From: Streptomyces sp. SAI-135
GTDB taxonomy: Bacteria; Actinomycetota; Actinomycetes; Streptomycetales; Streptomycetaceae
Assembly: GCF_029893805.1 (NCBI RefSeq)
Contig: NZ_JARXYP010000002.1
Coordinates: 1,488,001-1,552,000 of the forward strand
Direction of reading: 5' to 3'
DNA length: 64,000 nucleotides
A program made the translations under genes and the position numbers. How positions within the stretch are numbered: position 1 is the stretch's first letter; every line of letters starts with the position of its first letter. Below are positions 1 to 8,611 of the stretch, one piece after another. Under the pieces are notes generated by a model. That model did no database searches, had not been told where the DNA came from, and saw only the letters and a list, made by a program, of their open reading frames with translations.

Positions 1-759
1 CAGGTGCCGGCCGACCTCACCGGACATGGCGGGGTTGCGGCGGCAGCCGCGGTAGCCGACGAGGTGCAGTTCGCGAGCCCGGTCGGCGGCGCCGGTGCGC
101 AGCAGGGGCAGCAGCGCGTAGGACAGGGAGCGGGCGGGCTCCTCCTGGCAGGACTCCTTGCCCGCCAGGACGGGCTCCCAGGTGCGCAGGGCCCGCTCGT
201 CGTCGCCCGCGGTGAGGTGGTACAGGGCACGCTCGCAGATCTCGCAGGCCTCGCAGTCGCTGAGCCGGGTACGGGCGCGGCCCGCCCACAACTCGTAGGC
301 CGGCGCGGTGTCCTCGCCCACGTGGGCGGTGAGCTGGTACGCCTGCCCGTAGTAGGGCTGGAGGCCGAGGCCGGCCTTCTCGTAGCGGTCGCGCATCTCC
401 TTCAGCCACTGACGCAGGCTGGCCAGCGGTATCTCGGGCAGCTGACGCAGGGCGTGGCCCACCCACTTGAAGCGCCAGAACACCATGTGGCGCAGGCGCT
501 CGTCGAAGACGTCGGGCTGCTCGTCGAAGAGGGTGAGCAGCCGGGCGAAGACGACGGGCGACTTCCGCGGCTCGGAGCCGTAGGTGTACGCCTCCTGCAG
601 TTCCAGGAGGGCGTGGACGAGCGGGACGGGCTCCTCGAACTGCTCGGCGGCGTCGACGAGTTCCTCGGCGGTGACGGTGCGGGTACGGCCGTAGGGACGC
701 TCGTCGTTGTCCTGGAGCGCCTGGTACAGCTCGTCGGTGGTCTGGATCACGGTGGGCAT
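1..759 (-). CDS. TPR-like partner of HSP90-family protein (3' end outside window)
   Basis: The reading frame starts MPTVIQTTDELYQAL at 759 and is still open at base 1, so the C-terminus is missing. It begins 2 bases after the stop of the HSP90-family gene and must be translated from the same message. The visible part is helical, rich in Leu, Ala, Glu and Arg, with W-x-A and Y-x-L spacing like tetratricopeptide-type helical repeats, and contains a Cys cluster (SDCEACEIC) near residue 165. I infer a helical repeat protein working with the chaperone. The exact family is not recognised. Confidence 0.7.
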   Translation of the reverse strand, partial: MPTVIQTTDELYQALQDNDERPYGRTRTVTAEELVDAAEQFEEPVPLVHALLELQEAYTYGSEPRKSPVVFARLLTLFDEQPDVFDERLRHMVFWRFKWVGHALRQLPEIPLASLRQWLKEMRDRYEKAGLGLQPYYGQAYQLTAHVGEDTAPAYELWAGRARTRLSDCEACEICERALYHLTAGDDERALRTWEPVLAGKESCQEEPARSLSYALLPLLRTGAADRARELHLVGYRGCRRNPAMSGEVGRHL

Positions 760-761
760 CG

Positions 762-2618
762 TCAGCTGTCCTTGCGGAGGGCGTGGGCGAGGAGGTCGAG
801 GAAGGAGCGGTTGATGAGGCTCGACTCGGCGGGCCTGAGCGGGCGCCGGGACAGCATCGCGGCCTGCCCGTAGAGGGCTTCGGCGCTGGTGCGGGCCAGC
901 TCGGGCTCGTCGATGGTGACCGCGGTGCGGACCAGCGGGTTGAGCTGGTTGAGGATCAGCTGGGCCTTCGGGGCCTCCTGGCGCAGGGCGCCGAGGATGT
1001 CGCCCCACACACCGCCCTGCTGCTCGCGGGCCAGCTGGGAGCGGGTGCGTTCGTGCCGGGCCTCGCGGCTGTCGAGGAGGAGGGCGGGGGCGGAGGCGGG
1101 CTGGAAGGTGCGCAGCGCGACATCGCAGTCGAAGACGGCGAGGGCGTCGCGGGCCTGGGCGAGATAGGCAGCGGCGGCCAGTTCGGTCTCCCGGTCGACG
1201 GGGTCGAGGTGGGCCGTGAGGGTCGCCGGGTCGAGGTCGGCGACGCTGACCTCGGGCCTGACCTCGGGCAGCCGGTGGACCAGCGCGCGGTCGTAGGTGT
1301 AGCCGCCGTTGACGACGCCGAGGCCGGCGGCCGAGGCGATCGCCGCGACCTGGCGGAACTCCTCCACGCTCGACGTGACGAGCACGGTGCGGTGGGTGCG
1401 CGCGAACTCGTCGAGGGTGGCGTGCCCGTCGGTGGTCTCGAACGGCAGCCAGGGCAGCAGCATCCGCATGATCTCGTCGTCGTGCACCGCGAGCGACTTC
1501 ACGGCCAGGTGGTGCACCTGGAGGAAACGGCCGAGCAGTTCGGGGTCACTGGCGGCGGCCCTGGCGATCCACGCACGCAGGTGTTCGGCGAGGGCGTCGC
1601 GTACGGCGGCGAGGGTGTCGTCCTCGTAGAGGGACTCGCGGGACGCCGTCGGGCGCAGGCTCTCGGCGTCGACGACACAGCGGACGAAGAACGCCCAGTC
1701 GGGCAGGATCTCCTCCGCCTGCTCCGAGAGCAGCATGCCCTTGACGTGCACCCGGTGGCCGTGGCGGCGCCCGGCCGGCACCGCCTCGGGCAGGACGCAG
1801 GCGATGCCCTTCAGGCCCACGGCCGGCAGGTCCAGCTCGATGGTGTCCAGCGGCGTGAACCCGAAGACCTCCTCGCCGTACGCGGCCAGGGCGCGGGAAC
1901 GGGCTCCGGGGGTGGGGTGGGTGCGCGCCCACGGCGCGGGCTCGGGGTTGACGGGTGCGCCCTTGCCGCCGGGGCCTGCCGTGCCGTCGTCGAAGGTCAC
2001 CGGGTGGCGCAGCAAGGAGCCGAAGTGGCGGGCCAGCGCGTGCACTTGAGCCGGGCGGGTCCACTCGCCCGCGTCGGCGCGGGGCGTCAGGGTGACGGTG
2101 GTGCCGGGCCGGGGGCGGGCGGAGCCGGGCAGGGTTCGCACGGTGTAGCTGCCGTCGCCGCGGCCGCGCCACTCCACCGCGGGGGCGTCGGGGGTGCGGG
2201 CGGAGCGGCTGAGGACGTGGATCTCGTCCGCGACCAGAAAGCAGGAAAGCAGGCCGATGCCGAACTGGCCGATGAAATCGGCACGTTGTTCGGCGATCTG
2301 CTCGGTGCGCTTGCTGCTGCGGCCGATCGTGGCGAGGAAGGTGTGCACGTCGGCCTCGGTGAGACCGACGCCGTCGTCCTCGACGCGGACCACGGAGCCG
2401 TCGGCGAACAGGCGGATGCCGAACGCGTCGGCCGGGGCGCCCGGTTCGAGGCCGCGCCTGGCGGTCAGCGCGTCCACCGCGTTCTGCAGGAGCTCGCGCA
2501 GGTAGACACGGGGGCTGGAGTAGAGGTGGTGGGAGAGGAGGTCGACGAGGCCGCGCAGGTCCACCTGGAAGGTGCGGTCGGCGGCGGTCGGGTGCGCAGG
2601 GGTGTGGGGCAGCGTCAT
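762..2618 (-). CDS. HSP90-family ATPase (HtpG-like)
   Basis: This is a cytoplasmic chaperone-type GHKL ATPase of 618 residues, close to bacterial HtpG in length. The N-terminal ATP site is clear: the N box ELLQNAVDA with Asn46, the DDGVG motif at 81-85, and the glycine-rich lid GQFGIGLLS at 117-125. The middle and C-terminal regions diverge from canonical HtpG, as in the actinobacterial 'HSP90 family protein' group. It lies 51 bases after an uncharacterised gene and 2 bases before a TPR-like gene, so the three probably form one operon. No strong ribosome site precedes the ATG, which suggests translational coupling. ATPase assignment is firm; clients are unknown. Confidence 0.88.
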   Translation of the reverse strand: MTLPHTPAHPTAADRTFQVDLRGLVDLLSHHLYSSPRVYLRELLQNAVDALTARRGLEPGAPADAFGIRLFADGSVVRVEDDGVGLTEADVHTFLATIGRSSKRTEQIAEQRADFIGQFGIGLLSCFLVADEIHVLSRSARTPDAPAVEWRGRGDGSYTVRTLPGSARPRPGTTVTLTPRADAGEWTRPAQVHALARHFGSLLRHPVTFDDGTAGPGGKGAPVNPEPAPWARTHPTPGARSRALAAYGEEVFGFTPLDTIELDLPAVGLKGIACVLPEAVPAGRRHGHRVHVKGMLLSEQAEEILPDWAFFVRCVVDAESLRPTASRESLYEDDTLAAVRDALAEHLRAWIARAAASDPELLGRFLQVHHLAVKSLAVHDDEIMRMLLPWLPFETTDGHATLDEFARTHRTVLVTSSVEEFRQVAAIASAAGLGVVNGGYTYDRALVHRLPEVRPEVSVADLDPATLTAHLDPVDRETELAAAAYLAQARDALAVFDCDVALRTFQPASAPALLLDSREARHERTRSQLAREQQGGVWGDILGALRQEAPKAQLILNQLNPLVRTAVTIDEPELARTSAEALYGQAAMLSRRPLRPAESSLINRSFLDLLAHALRKDS

Positions 2619-2669
2619 CGGGCAGTCCGGGGTGAGGTCTTCGACGAGGGGCAGGCGGAGCGCACGCGC

Positions 2670-3656
2670 TCAGGCGCGGCGCCGGAAACGGGCGTACGTC
2701 TTCTCCGGCTGCGCCATGTACGTCCAGGGCCACGAGGTGTAGGCGCCGTCCAGCTCGTGGAAGACGCGCGGGGCCACGACGCTCTCCGTGGACAGGGCCA
2801 GTGCCATGGCGAAGATGTTGAAGTCCTCCTGCCAGCCGAGGGGCCGCTCGTAGGCGGAGTGGAGGATGCTGCGCCTGGCCGCCTCCCTCAACTCCTCCTG
2901 CGTCTGCGGTGTGTCGAGATGGTCCCGGCTGTCGGACTCGACCCACTCCTCGATGTGGGCCATGGCGATCACACAGCCGAGGCGGTGTCCGTCGGGTGCG
3001 CCGGCGAAGGTCTCGCGGGCGAACGCCAGGGCCTGGCCCGGTTCGCCGCCCCAGCGGGGCTGGAGCTGGGACACCCACTCGATGTGGGTCTCCAGGTCCA
3101 GCGGGTCGCGGCGGAGGGCGGCGTCGCGCCGGGTCTCGTTGACAGCCGTCCCGAGGGACATGCCTCGGCCGGAGGTGAGGAGGCGGCGCCACGGGGTGAT
3201 CCAGTCCGGTCGCAGCTCGGCGGCTTCGAGCAGCTGCTCCTCGGCGATCTCCAGCCGCTCGTGGAAGATCCGCCACTGCTCCTGCGTGACATCCACGGCA
3301 CGCGCGGAGGTGCGGGCCTCCCAGCCCCAGCTGATGTGACGTGTCCCGGAGATCAGCAGGGCGGTCGCCCGGTGCTCCTTGTCCTCCGCCACGGCCCGGC
3401 CGATCCAGTCCTGCAGACCGTCCAGCTCGGCGAGTTCGCCCAGCACGGCGTGGTCACGGCCGAGGTCGAAGGGGGCCAGGGCTTCCTTGACCGCTTCCCA
3501 GTCACCGGCGTCGGCAGCTTCCACCAGTGCGAGCACTCGGGTGTCCCCGAGGGCGCGCAGCGGGTACGTCCCGTTCCGCTGTCTGCGCGGGACGGGCAGG
3601 GCGTACGGATTCGCCTCCGGTCTCTCCGCATCCCTGCCGAACAGCTTGCCGAACAT
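2670..3656 (-). CDS. Conserved hypothetical helical protein, first gene of HSP90 operon
   Basis: A 328-residue protein starting MFGKLFGRDAERPEAN. I chose this ATG rather than an upstream one because it has a GGGAGGG ribosome site 8 bases away and the upstream extension is low complexity. The protein is rich in helices with repeated W, L and A spacing (for example WGWEARTSARAVDV and LRPDWITPWRRLL), compatible with a TPR/HEAT-like solenoid. It has no signal peptide or membrane segment. Being the first gene before the HSP90-family ATPase and a second helical protein, it may be a cochaperone-like component. I do not recognise a named family. Confidence 0.75.
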   Translation of the reverse strand: MFGKLFGRDAERPEANPYALPVPRRQRNGTYPLRALGDTRVLALVEAADAGDWEAVKEALAPFDLGRDHAVLGELAELDGLQDWIGRAVAEDKEHRATALLISGTRHISWGWEARTSARAVDVTQEQWRIFHERLEIAEEQLLEAAELRPDWITPWRRLLTSGRGMSLGTAVNETRRDAALRRDPLDLETHIEWVSQLQPRWGGEPGQALAFARETFAGAPDGHRLGCVIAMAHIEEWVESDSRDHLDTPQTQEELREAARRSILHSAYERPLGWQEDFNIFAMALALSTESVVAPRVFHELDGAYTSWPWTYMAQPEKTYARFRRRA

Positions 3657-3767
3657 GCCGCGCCCTCCCCTGGTCCCGCGTGATCGTCCGGTGCAGCATA
3701 AGGGGGCCCACTGACAGCGCTTCCACTGGGTTTTCACCGATCCCCCACCCTCCGGAGCGCCCGGTTC

Positions 3768-4388
3768 TTGATCGCCCCTCGGCGCCGGCGCATTGCACTG
3801 TTGAATGAGCGGGTGAACGACACTGCTGCTCTTCGGCTACGTCAGGCCGTCAGGCGCACCCGGGACGTGACCCGCGCACGTGTCGCCTCGGGACGTGGAG
3901 TGGAGGAGGCCGACGACGTGGCCGGCACGTTCGCCACCGACGGTGCGCTCGGCTTCGACCCGATCCCTTTCCTCCGGGCTTTGTGCGAGGCCGGTTCGCA
4001 GGCGGTCGTCATAGGCCAGGTCGCCGGCATCATGCACGGCTCGGTGGAACTGACCGGAGACCTCGACCTGTTGTGGGACGGCACGCCCGAGCAGGCTCAC
4101 GCCCTGCGCGAAGCCCTGACCGGCACGGGGTGCGCCGGCCTGCCCGACCTCGGTCGTCCTCAGGTGGCCTACCGGGTGACCGGCGTCAGCGGCGACCTGT
4201 GCACCCCCGCCCTGCCCTGGGGGGACATGGATGTCGCCCCCTGTCTGGCTCGGGCGGTGAGCACAAGTGACCCGGCCGGCTTCACCGTCCGCTACGCCGC
4301 TCTGGACGACCTGATCCGCATGCGCCGCTCCCTCGGCCGCCCCAAGGACCACCGCCGCGCGGACGAACTCGCGCGTCTGCGCTGCTGA
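3768..4388 (+). CDS. Nucleotidyltransferase-like protein
   Basis: A protein of up to 206 residues. The section VVIGQVAGIMHGSVELTGDLDLLWDG (residues about 80-105) resembles the Gly-rich helix and D-x-D metal motif of minimal or AbiEii-like nucleotidyltransferases, and the C-terminal LDDLIRMRRSLGRPKDHRRADEL matches the usual end of that family (sugar-nucleotide or antitoxin-type). The start is uncertain: ATG at 3768 and GTG at 3813 are both in frame and neither has a strong ribosome site. It stands alone, next to a decayed locus on the other strand. An AbiEii-type toxin is possible, but no antitoxin gene is beside it. Confidence 0.6.
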   Translation: MIAPRRRRIALLNERVNDTAALRLRQAVRRTRDVTRARVASGRGVEEADDVAGTFATDGALGFDPIPFLRALCEAGSQAVVIGQVAGIMHGSVELTGDLDLLWDGTPEQAHALREALTGTGCAGLPDLGRPQVAYRVTGVSGDLCTPALPWGDMDVAPCLARAVSTSDPAGFTVRYAALDDLIRMRRSLGRPKDHRRADELARLRC

Positions 4389-4796
4389 GCCGGCTGCACA
4401 CGGTTTGTACGCGGCGACAACGCGCAGCACTCTCCCGCGAACCCCTCGCACGCGGCCCGGATCAGGGCGTCGAACAGGCCCCGCTGGGCGGGATCCTCGT
4501 GGGCGGTGTCCTCGGGGTGCCACTGGACGGCGGTGAACCAGCCCCGGGCGGCGGGGAGTTCGAGCCCCTCCACAGTGCCGTCGGCGGCGTGCGCGGTGAC
4601 CGTGAGTCCGTCGCCCGGGCGGTCCACCCGCTGGTGGTGGTAGCGCTCCTCCGCGATCGCGCGGTGGGTGAGCTTGCGCAGCCCGCCCCGCCCCCCCCAC
4701 CCGCACCGCGGGGTTCAGCAGGGCCTCGCGCCCCTCCCCGTAGTGCACTCGCTTGCGCGACCGTCGGCTCTCAGGGGCGTCCGCGGATTCGGTCAT
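4389..4796 (-). pseudogene. Chimeric remnant: TetR N-terminus joined to class I glutamine amidotransferase C-terminus
   Basis: From the ATG at 4796 the frame reads as the start of a TetR regulator (EGREALLNPAVRV). A frame change in a C-rich run near 4681-4698 is needed to continue as GLRKLTHRAIAEE, the standard TetR helix-turn-helix entry. Directly after AEE the sequence becomes RYHHQRVDRPGDGLTV and then GWFTAVQWHPEDTA, the C-terminal part of a gamma-glutamyl-GABA hydrolase (PuuD-like) with its His-x-Glu. Both genes lack their other halves and no proper stop precedes the neighbouring gene. I read this as a deletion fusion that has since frameshifted. Confidence 0.7.
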
Positions 4797-4979
4797 GGCG
4801 GCGACCTGCCCGGCCGCGCACGGGAAGACCGGGCGGGTGAGCGCCGTGAGGAACGAGCACGCCGGTCCGGTGGGCCGGGTCCGGGGTCACCGGAGCGCAG
4901 ATCGGACGACCCTGCACCCACGCGTGGCCGACCGTGCCCTCGACCACCTACGGGCCGCTGAGCTGCCTGGTCACCCCCG
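4797..4979. other. Intergenic stretch without a recognised gene
   Basis: Between the TetR/amidotransferase remnant and the operator sites of the RidA gene I see no coding sequence that looks real on either strand. It may be the eroded remainder of a regulator gene, but nothing in the six translations is recognisable. Confidence 0.4.
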
Positions 4980-5048
4980 GGTTACCCAGTCACCGAAAAG
5001 TGCGTTCTTCCATGTCATCGCTCGCTCTCCTACGGTTTCCCAGTAACC
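4980..5048. promoter_or_regulatory. Pair of operator-like palindromes upstream of RidA gene
   Basis: GGTTACCCAGTCACC at 4980-4994 and GGTTTCCCAGTAACC at 5034-5048 are two copies of the same 15-bp inverted repeat, GGTTAC-CCA-GTAACC, each with one mismatch. They are 54 bp apart, about five helical turns, and end 47 bp before the RidA start codon. The arrangement fits a dimeric winged-helix regulator of HxlR or MarR type; no such gene survives beside it. Confidence 0.55.
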
Positions 5049-5095
5049 ACAAGAGACCACGGGCCGGCGGTACCCGGCCATGGGAGGCGCTGAGC

Positions 5096-5503
5096 ATGTC
5101 CATCACCCTGTTGAATCCCGGCGGACTGCCGCAGATCGACGTCTACCGGCAGGTGTCGGTCGCGTCCGGATCGAGGCTGGTCTTCGTCGCCGGTCAGGTC
5201 GCCTGGGACGCCGACGGCCGCACGGTCGGTGCGGGCGACCTCGCGGCGCAGGTCGAGCAGAGCTACCTCAACGTCGGCACGGCCCTGGCCGCGGCCGGCG
5301 GTTCCTTCGACGACGTCGCGAAACTGACCGTCCACGTCGTCGACTGGACGCCCGACAAGATGCCCCAACTCCTGGAGGGAATCTCGCGGGCGGCCGCGAA
5401 ACTGGGCGTCACCCCGGCCGCACCGGCCACGCTGCTGGGCGTCGCGGCACTGGACGTCCCCGAGCACCTGGTCGAGATCGAGGCCACCGCGGTCCTCGAC
5501 TGA
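5096..5503 (+). CDS. RidA/YjgF/YER057c/UK114 family protein
   Basis: A 135-residue cytoplasmic protein of the RidA superfamily, whose best-known members hydrolyse reactive enamine/imine intermediates. The family pattern is visible: LVFVAGQVAWDADG, an ethanolamine-like central part, KLTVHVVDWTPD and the C-terminal DVPEHLVEIEATAVLD. The Arg found in canonical deaminase members near the C-terminus is replaced by His-Leu in this stretch, so it may belong to a divergent, non-archetypal subgroup. The ATG at 5096 has a GGGAGG ribosome site 8 bases upstream; upstream in-frame starts lie inside the operator region and are rejected. Confidence 0.85.
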   Translation: MSITLLNPGGLPQIDVYRQVSVASGSRLVFVAGQVAWDADGRTVGAGDLAAQVEQSYLNVGTALAAAGGSFDDVAKLTVHVVDWTPDKMPQLLEGISRAAAKLGVTPAAPATLLGVAALDVPEHLVEIEATAVLD

Positions 5504-5543
5504 GCCTGGCGGATGAGGTGCCCATGGACCGGGCACCGGACCG

Positions 5544-5952
5544 TCAGCGCCGGGGCGGCCGGATCCCGCGGAACTCCCAGTCGCGCCGAGCGCGATGTGC
5601 AGGACCTCCTCCTCGGACTCGATGGGCCGGGCGCCGACGTCGGTGCGCATGGCGGTCGGGCCGGTGACGACGTGGTCGGCGAGGGAGCACGGAGCCGGCG
5701 ATGAACTCCCCGCCTCGGCAGGGGAGATGCTCCACGCCGTCCTGCCGATGACGACGGCCACCTCGCCCGGGGTGTCCGGGAGGTCGATCTGGAACTCGTC
5801 GACTCGGCGGGCTCTTCGGCAGGCCGGTGCCGGTCCAGCCGTCGGCCGGACGGTCGAACCAGAGGTGCAGCCGGCCGGTGCCGATCGAGTTCTCGTACTC
5901 GCCGTACTGACGGGGCTGTCCCCCGGGTGCAGTCGAACTTCGTCGACGGCAC
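5544..5952 (-). pseudogene. Frameshifted remnant of an unrecognised protein
   Basis: Stretches that look like real protein are spread over different frames on the minus strand: EYENSIGTGRLHLWFDRPAD (around 5830-5905), then VDEFQIDLPDTPGEVAVVIG (around 5745-5805) continuing to MRTDVGARPIESEEEVLHIALG, and finally RDWEFRGIRPPRR before a stop at 5544. At least two frame changes are needed to join them. I do not recognise the parent family. A short plus-strand tail (GIKRLPVEVALA, stop at 5992-5994) may be another fragment. Confidence 0.5.
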
Positions 5953-6000
5953 AACGGCATCAAGCGGCTGCCGGTCGAGGTCGCCCTGGCCTGACCGGCC

Positions 6001-7737
6001 TCACCGCGCGGCCCGTCGCGCATGCGCCTCGGCGAGGACGAGGTAGGCGGCGGCCGTCCAGGTGTAGGCGCGGTCGCGCAGGCCCGTGCCGGCCAGGGCG
6101 TCGAAGTTCTCCGCGAAACCGTGGTGCTCGCACAGGGCGCGGAAGCGGGCGCTGATCTCGTCGGCCAGCCGGTGGTGGCCGCCCCGGCGCAGCCCGTCCT
6201 CGACGAGGACCGTGGCGGGCGCCCAGATCGGGCCGCGCCAGTAGCCGTCGGAGAGGTAGTGGGGCGAGGCCGGCAGCTCGGTGGCCAGGCCGTACGGGGT
6301 CAGATGGGCCTCGATCCGGCCGGCCAGCACCTCGCTGACGTCGTCCGGCAGGTGCTCGCCCAGCACGATCGGCATCAGGTCGAGCAGGCTGGAGCTGCCC
6401 CAGGTGTCCGAGCTGTCGACGCCCTGGGCGACGAACCGCTCGCCCGTCCACAGCTGGTCGAGCATCGCGTGCTGGGTCTCCTCGGCGGCCCGCGTCCACC
6501 GCACGGCGTCCGCCGGTCTCTCCAACTGCGTCGCAAGATCGGCGAGTTCGCGCAGTTGGAGGGTGAGGAAGGCGGCGAGGTCGGCGGTGACGACCACGCG
6601 TTCGGGGTCGAAGGTGGTCGCGTTGTCCCAGCCGCTGTCGTTGCCGTGCTGGTAGTGCGGCAGGGCGGCGCCGGGAGCGCGCCGGGCGGTGAGCCAGAAC
6701 TCCGTCCAGCGTTCCAGCCGGTCGTAGGTCCCGGTCAGCTCCGCCCGGCCGGGGGGCGTGGGCAGCCTGCGTCGCAGATGGCCGAACGCCCAGCCGTGGA
6801 TGGGCGGTTTGACGAAGTTGCGGAGCACCTCGGAGTGGGTGACCGAGTCGGGCAGCGCCCCGCTGCCGTCCTGGTGGTCGAAGGGCAGCTGGAACTGGTC
6901 CCAGGCCAGTTCGGGGCAACCGGGGGCCAGGGCGAGGGCGTTGAAGCAGTGGTCCCAGCTCCAGACCTTGTCCATCCAGTGCTTGGACATCAGGACACCG
7001 GGCCGGGTGACCAGGCCGGCCGGGCTCACCGTCGCCGACCACAGGACGTAGGCGGCGAGTTCGGCGGCCGGGGTGTCGCCCGAGCGCCAGGGGGCCACGG
7101 TGTCGACGAAGTCCGCGAAGGCGTTCCGCGCGGCCTCGACGACCTTCCCGAAGGCGGCCGTCGGCACGTAGGCGGGGCGGGCGGTGTCGATCCCCTCGAC
7201 CGCGATCTCCCATCCGCCGTCCGCGGCGGCGGCGACGGTGACACCGCGGTCGGCGCTGCCCAGGGCCTGGCTGCCGAACACCTCGGTCAGCGTGCCGGAC
7301 AGCACGGTGATCCGGTAGCGGCATCCGGTCTCGTACGAGGTGAACACGTGTGCGTCGGCGGCCGGTTCGCGGTAGAAGTACGTTCCGCTGAACGGCGTCA
7401 GGGTCGGGGCCGCCGCCGAGATCCGCAGCGGGGCGCCCGCACCGCGCAGCCGTACGGTGTCCGGTGTCTCGTAGGTGAGGTCCACGCGTCCGGCCGGGCC
7501 CGTCCAGCTCAGCAGAGCCGGCGTTGCCTCGACCAGGGTCTCGGCCCGCTCGCCCGTGGCGGGGTCGAGGGGGACGAGGCGCAGCACGGCGTGCATGCCG
7601 TTCTGGTGCGAGACGAGGTGGAGGTCCTCGGCGCGCGTCTTCTCCGCGAGCACGGGGGAGATGCCGAACCAGGAGCCGTGGGTGCTGAACGGGATGTCCT
7701 GGACGGAGAAGGCCGGGCCGGAGCGGGCGGCGGTCAT
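6001..7737 (-). CDS. GH63-like (MGH1/amylo-alpha-1,6-glucosidase type) glycoside hydrolase
   Basis: 578 residues, no signal peptide, so it probably acts in the cytoplasm on imported oligosaccharides. The C-terminal (alpha/alpha)6 barrel shows clan GH-G features: MSKHWMDKVWSWDHCFNAL, GNDSGWDNATTFD and DGYWRGPIWAP, with the acidic residues of the usual catalytic positions. The N-terminal 220 residues form a beta domain. It is the last gene of the minus-strand LacI/ABC transporter run, 64 bases after a permease, and probably cleaves the transported sugar. Specificity (glucosidase, mannosylglycerate-type or another) cannot be read from sequence alone. Confidence 0.82.
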   Translation of the reverse strand: MTAARSGPAFSVQDIPFSTHGSWFGISPVLAEKTRAEDLHLVSHQNGMHAVLRLVPLDPATGERAETLVEATPALLSWTGPAGRVDLTYETPDTVRLRGAGAPLRISAAAPTLTPFSGTYFYREPAADAHVFTSYETGCRYRITVLSGTLTEVFGSQALGSADRGVTVAAAADGGWEIAVEGIDTARPAYVPTAAFGKVVEAARNAFADFVDTVAPWRSGDTPAAELAAYVLWSATVSPAGLVTRPGVLMSKHWMDKVWSWDHCFNALALAPGCPELAWDQFQLPFDHQDGSGALPDSVTHSEVLRNFVKPPIHGWAFGHLRRRLPTPPGRAELTGTYDRLERWTEFWLTARRAPGAALPHYQHGNDSGWDNATTFDPERVVVTADLAAFLTLQLRELADLATQLERPADAVRWTRAAEETQHAMLDQLWTGERFVAQGVDSSDTWGSSSLLDLMPIVLGEHLPDDVSEVLAGRIEAHLTPYGLATELPASPHYLSDGYWRGPIWAPATVLVEDGLRRGGHHRLADEISARFRALCEHHGFAENFDALAGTGLRDRAYTWTAAAYLVLAEAHARRAAR

Positions 7738-7801
7738 GAAGAGGCACTCGTTTCTCGAGCTGGGATCTCGGTGGTCGTCGGGGAGGGGTGTGCCGCGGGC
7801 G

Positions 7802-8611
7802 TCAGTCCTTGACCGCGCCGGCGGTGACGCCCGCGGCGACGTAGCGCTGGGCGAGGACGAGGATGACCGCGGCCGGCAGGGAGGCGACCACGGCGGTGGC
7901 CATGATGGCGTTCCACTGCTGGTTGTTGTTGCCGATGTAGTGGTAGATGCCGAGGGTGATCGGCTCGTGGGCGCCGCCGTTGACGAGCGTGCTGGCGAAG
8001 ACGAAGTCGGACCAGGACCACAGGAACGCGAACAGCGACACGGTGACCACGGAGTTGCGGCTCATCGGCAGCACGACGGACCAGAAGGTGCGCAGGGGAC
8101 GGGCCCCGTCCATCTGCGCGGCCTGGAGGAGTTCGCCGGGGATGCCCGACATGAACGCGGTGAAGATGAGCACCGCGAAGGGCACGGCCAGGGTGGAGTC
8201 GGCGACGATCAGGCCGGGCACGGACTGGAGCAGTCCGAGCTGGAGGTAGATGGCGTAGAAGCCCATCGCCATGATGATGCCGGGGATCATCTGGGCGGCC
8301 AGCAGGACGAAGCTCAGGATGCCGCCGCCGCGCGGGCGCAGCTTGGCCAGGGCGTAGCCGGCCGGGGCGGCCAGGGCCACGGTCAGGGCGACGGTGCCGA
8401 GTCCGATGACGAGGCTGGTGCCCAGGTAGGGCAGTTGCTGGTCGACGACGGCCCGGTAGCCCTCCAGGGTGGCGTGGGCGGGGAACAGGTCGGGTGGGCT
8501 CTTGCGCATGTCCTGGTCGCGGGTGAGGGACACGTTGAGCATCCAGTAGACCGGGAAGAGCATGATCCCGGTCAGCAGCAGACCGAGGGCGGTCTTCAGA
8601 CCTCTTGTCAT
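7802..8611 (-). CDS. Carbohydrate ABC transporter permease, MalG type
   Basis: A 269-residue inner-membrane permease of the CUT1 sugar importer class. Six hydrophobic segments are visible, beginning ALGLLLTGIMLFPVYWML. The cytoplasmic EAA loop that docks the ATPase reads QAAQMDGARPLRTFWSVVLPM. The ATG overlaps the stop of the upstream permease gene (ATGA), so the two are translationally coupled. As is common for Streptomyces CUT1 systems, no ATPase gene is present here; I infer a shared MsiK-type ATPase encoded elsewhere. Confidence 0.92.
   Translation of the reverse strand: MTRGLKTALGLLLTGIMLFPVYWMLNVSLTRDQDMRKSPPDLFPAHATLEGYRAVVDQQLPYLGTSLVIGLGTVALTVALAAPAGYALAKLRPRGGGILSFVLLAAQMIPGIIMAMGFYAIYLQLGLLQSVPGLIVADSTLAVPFAVLIFTAFMSGIPGELLQAAQMDGARPLRTFWSVVLPMSRNSVVTVSLFAFLWSWSDFVFASTLVNGGAHEPITLGIYHYIGNNNQQWNAIMATAVVASLPAAVILVLAQRYVAAGVTAGAVKD

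Noticed and set aside
783..3683. Open frame of 966 codons on the plus strand opposite the HSP90 operon
   Set aside because: Antisense shadow; no recognisable domain, and the opposite strand carries clear GHKL motifs.
3813..3815. GTG 3813 as the definite start of the nucleotidyltransferase-like gene
   Set aside because: No ribosome site distinguishes it from ATG 3768; kept only as an alternative.
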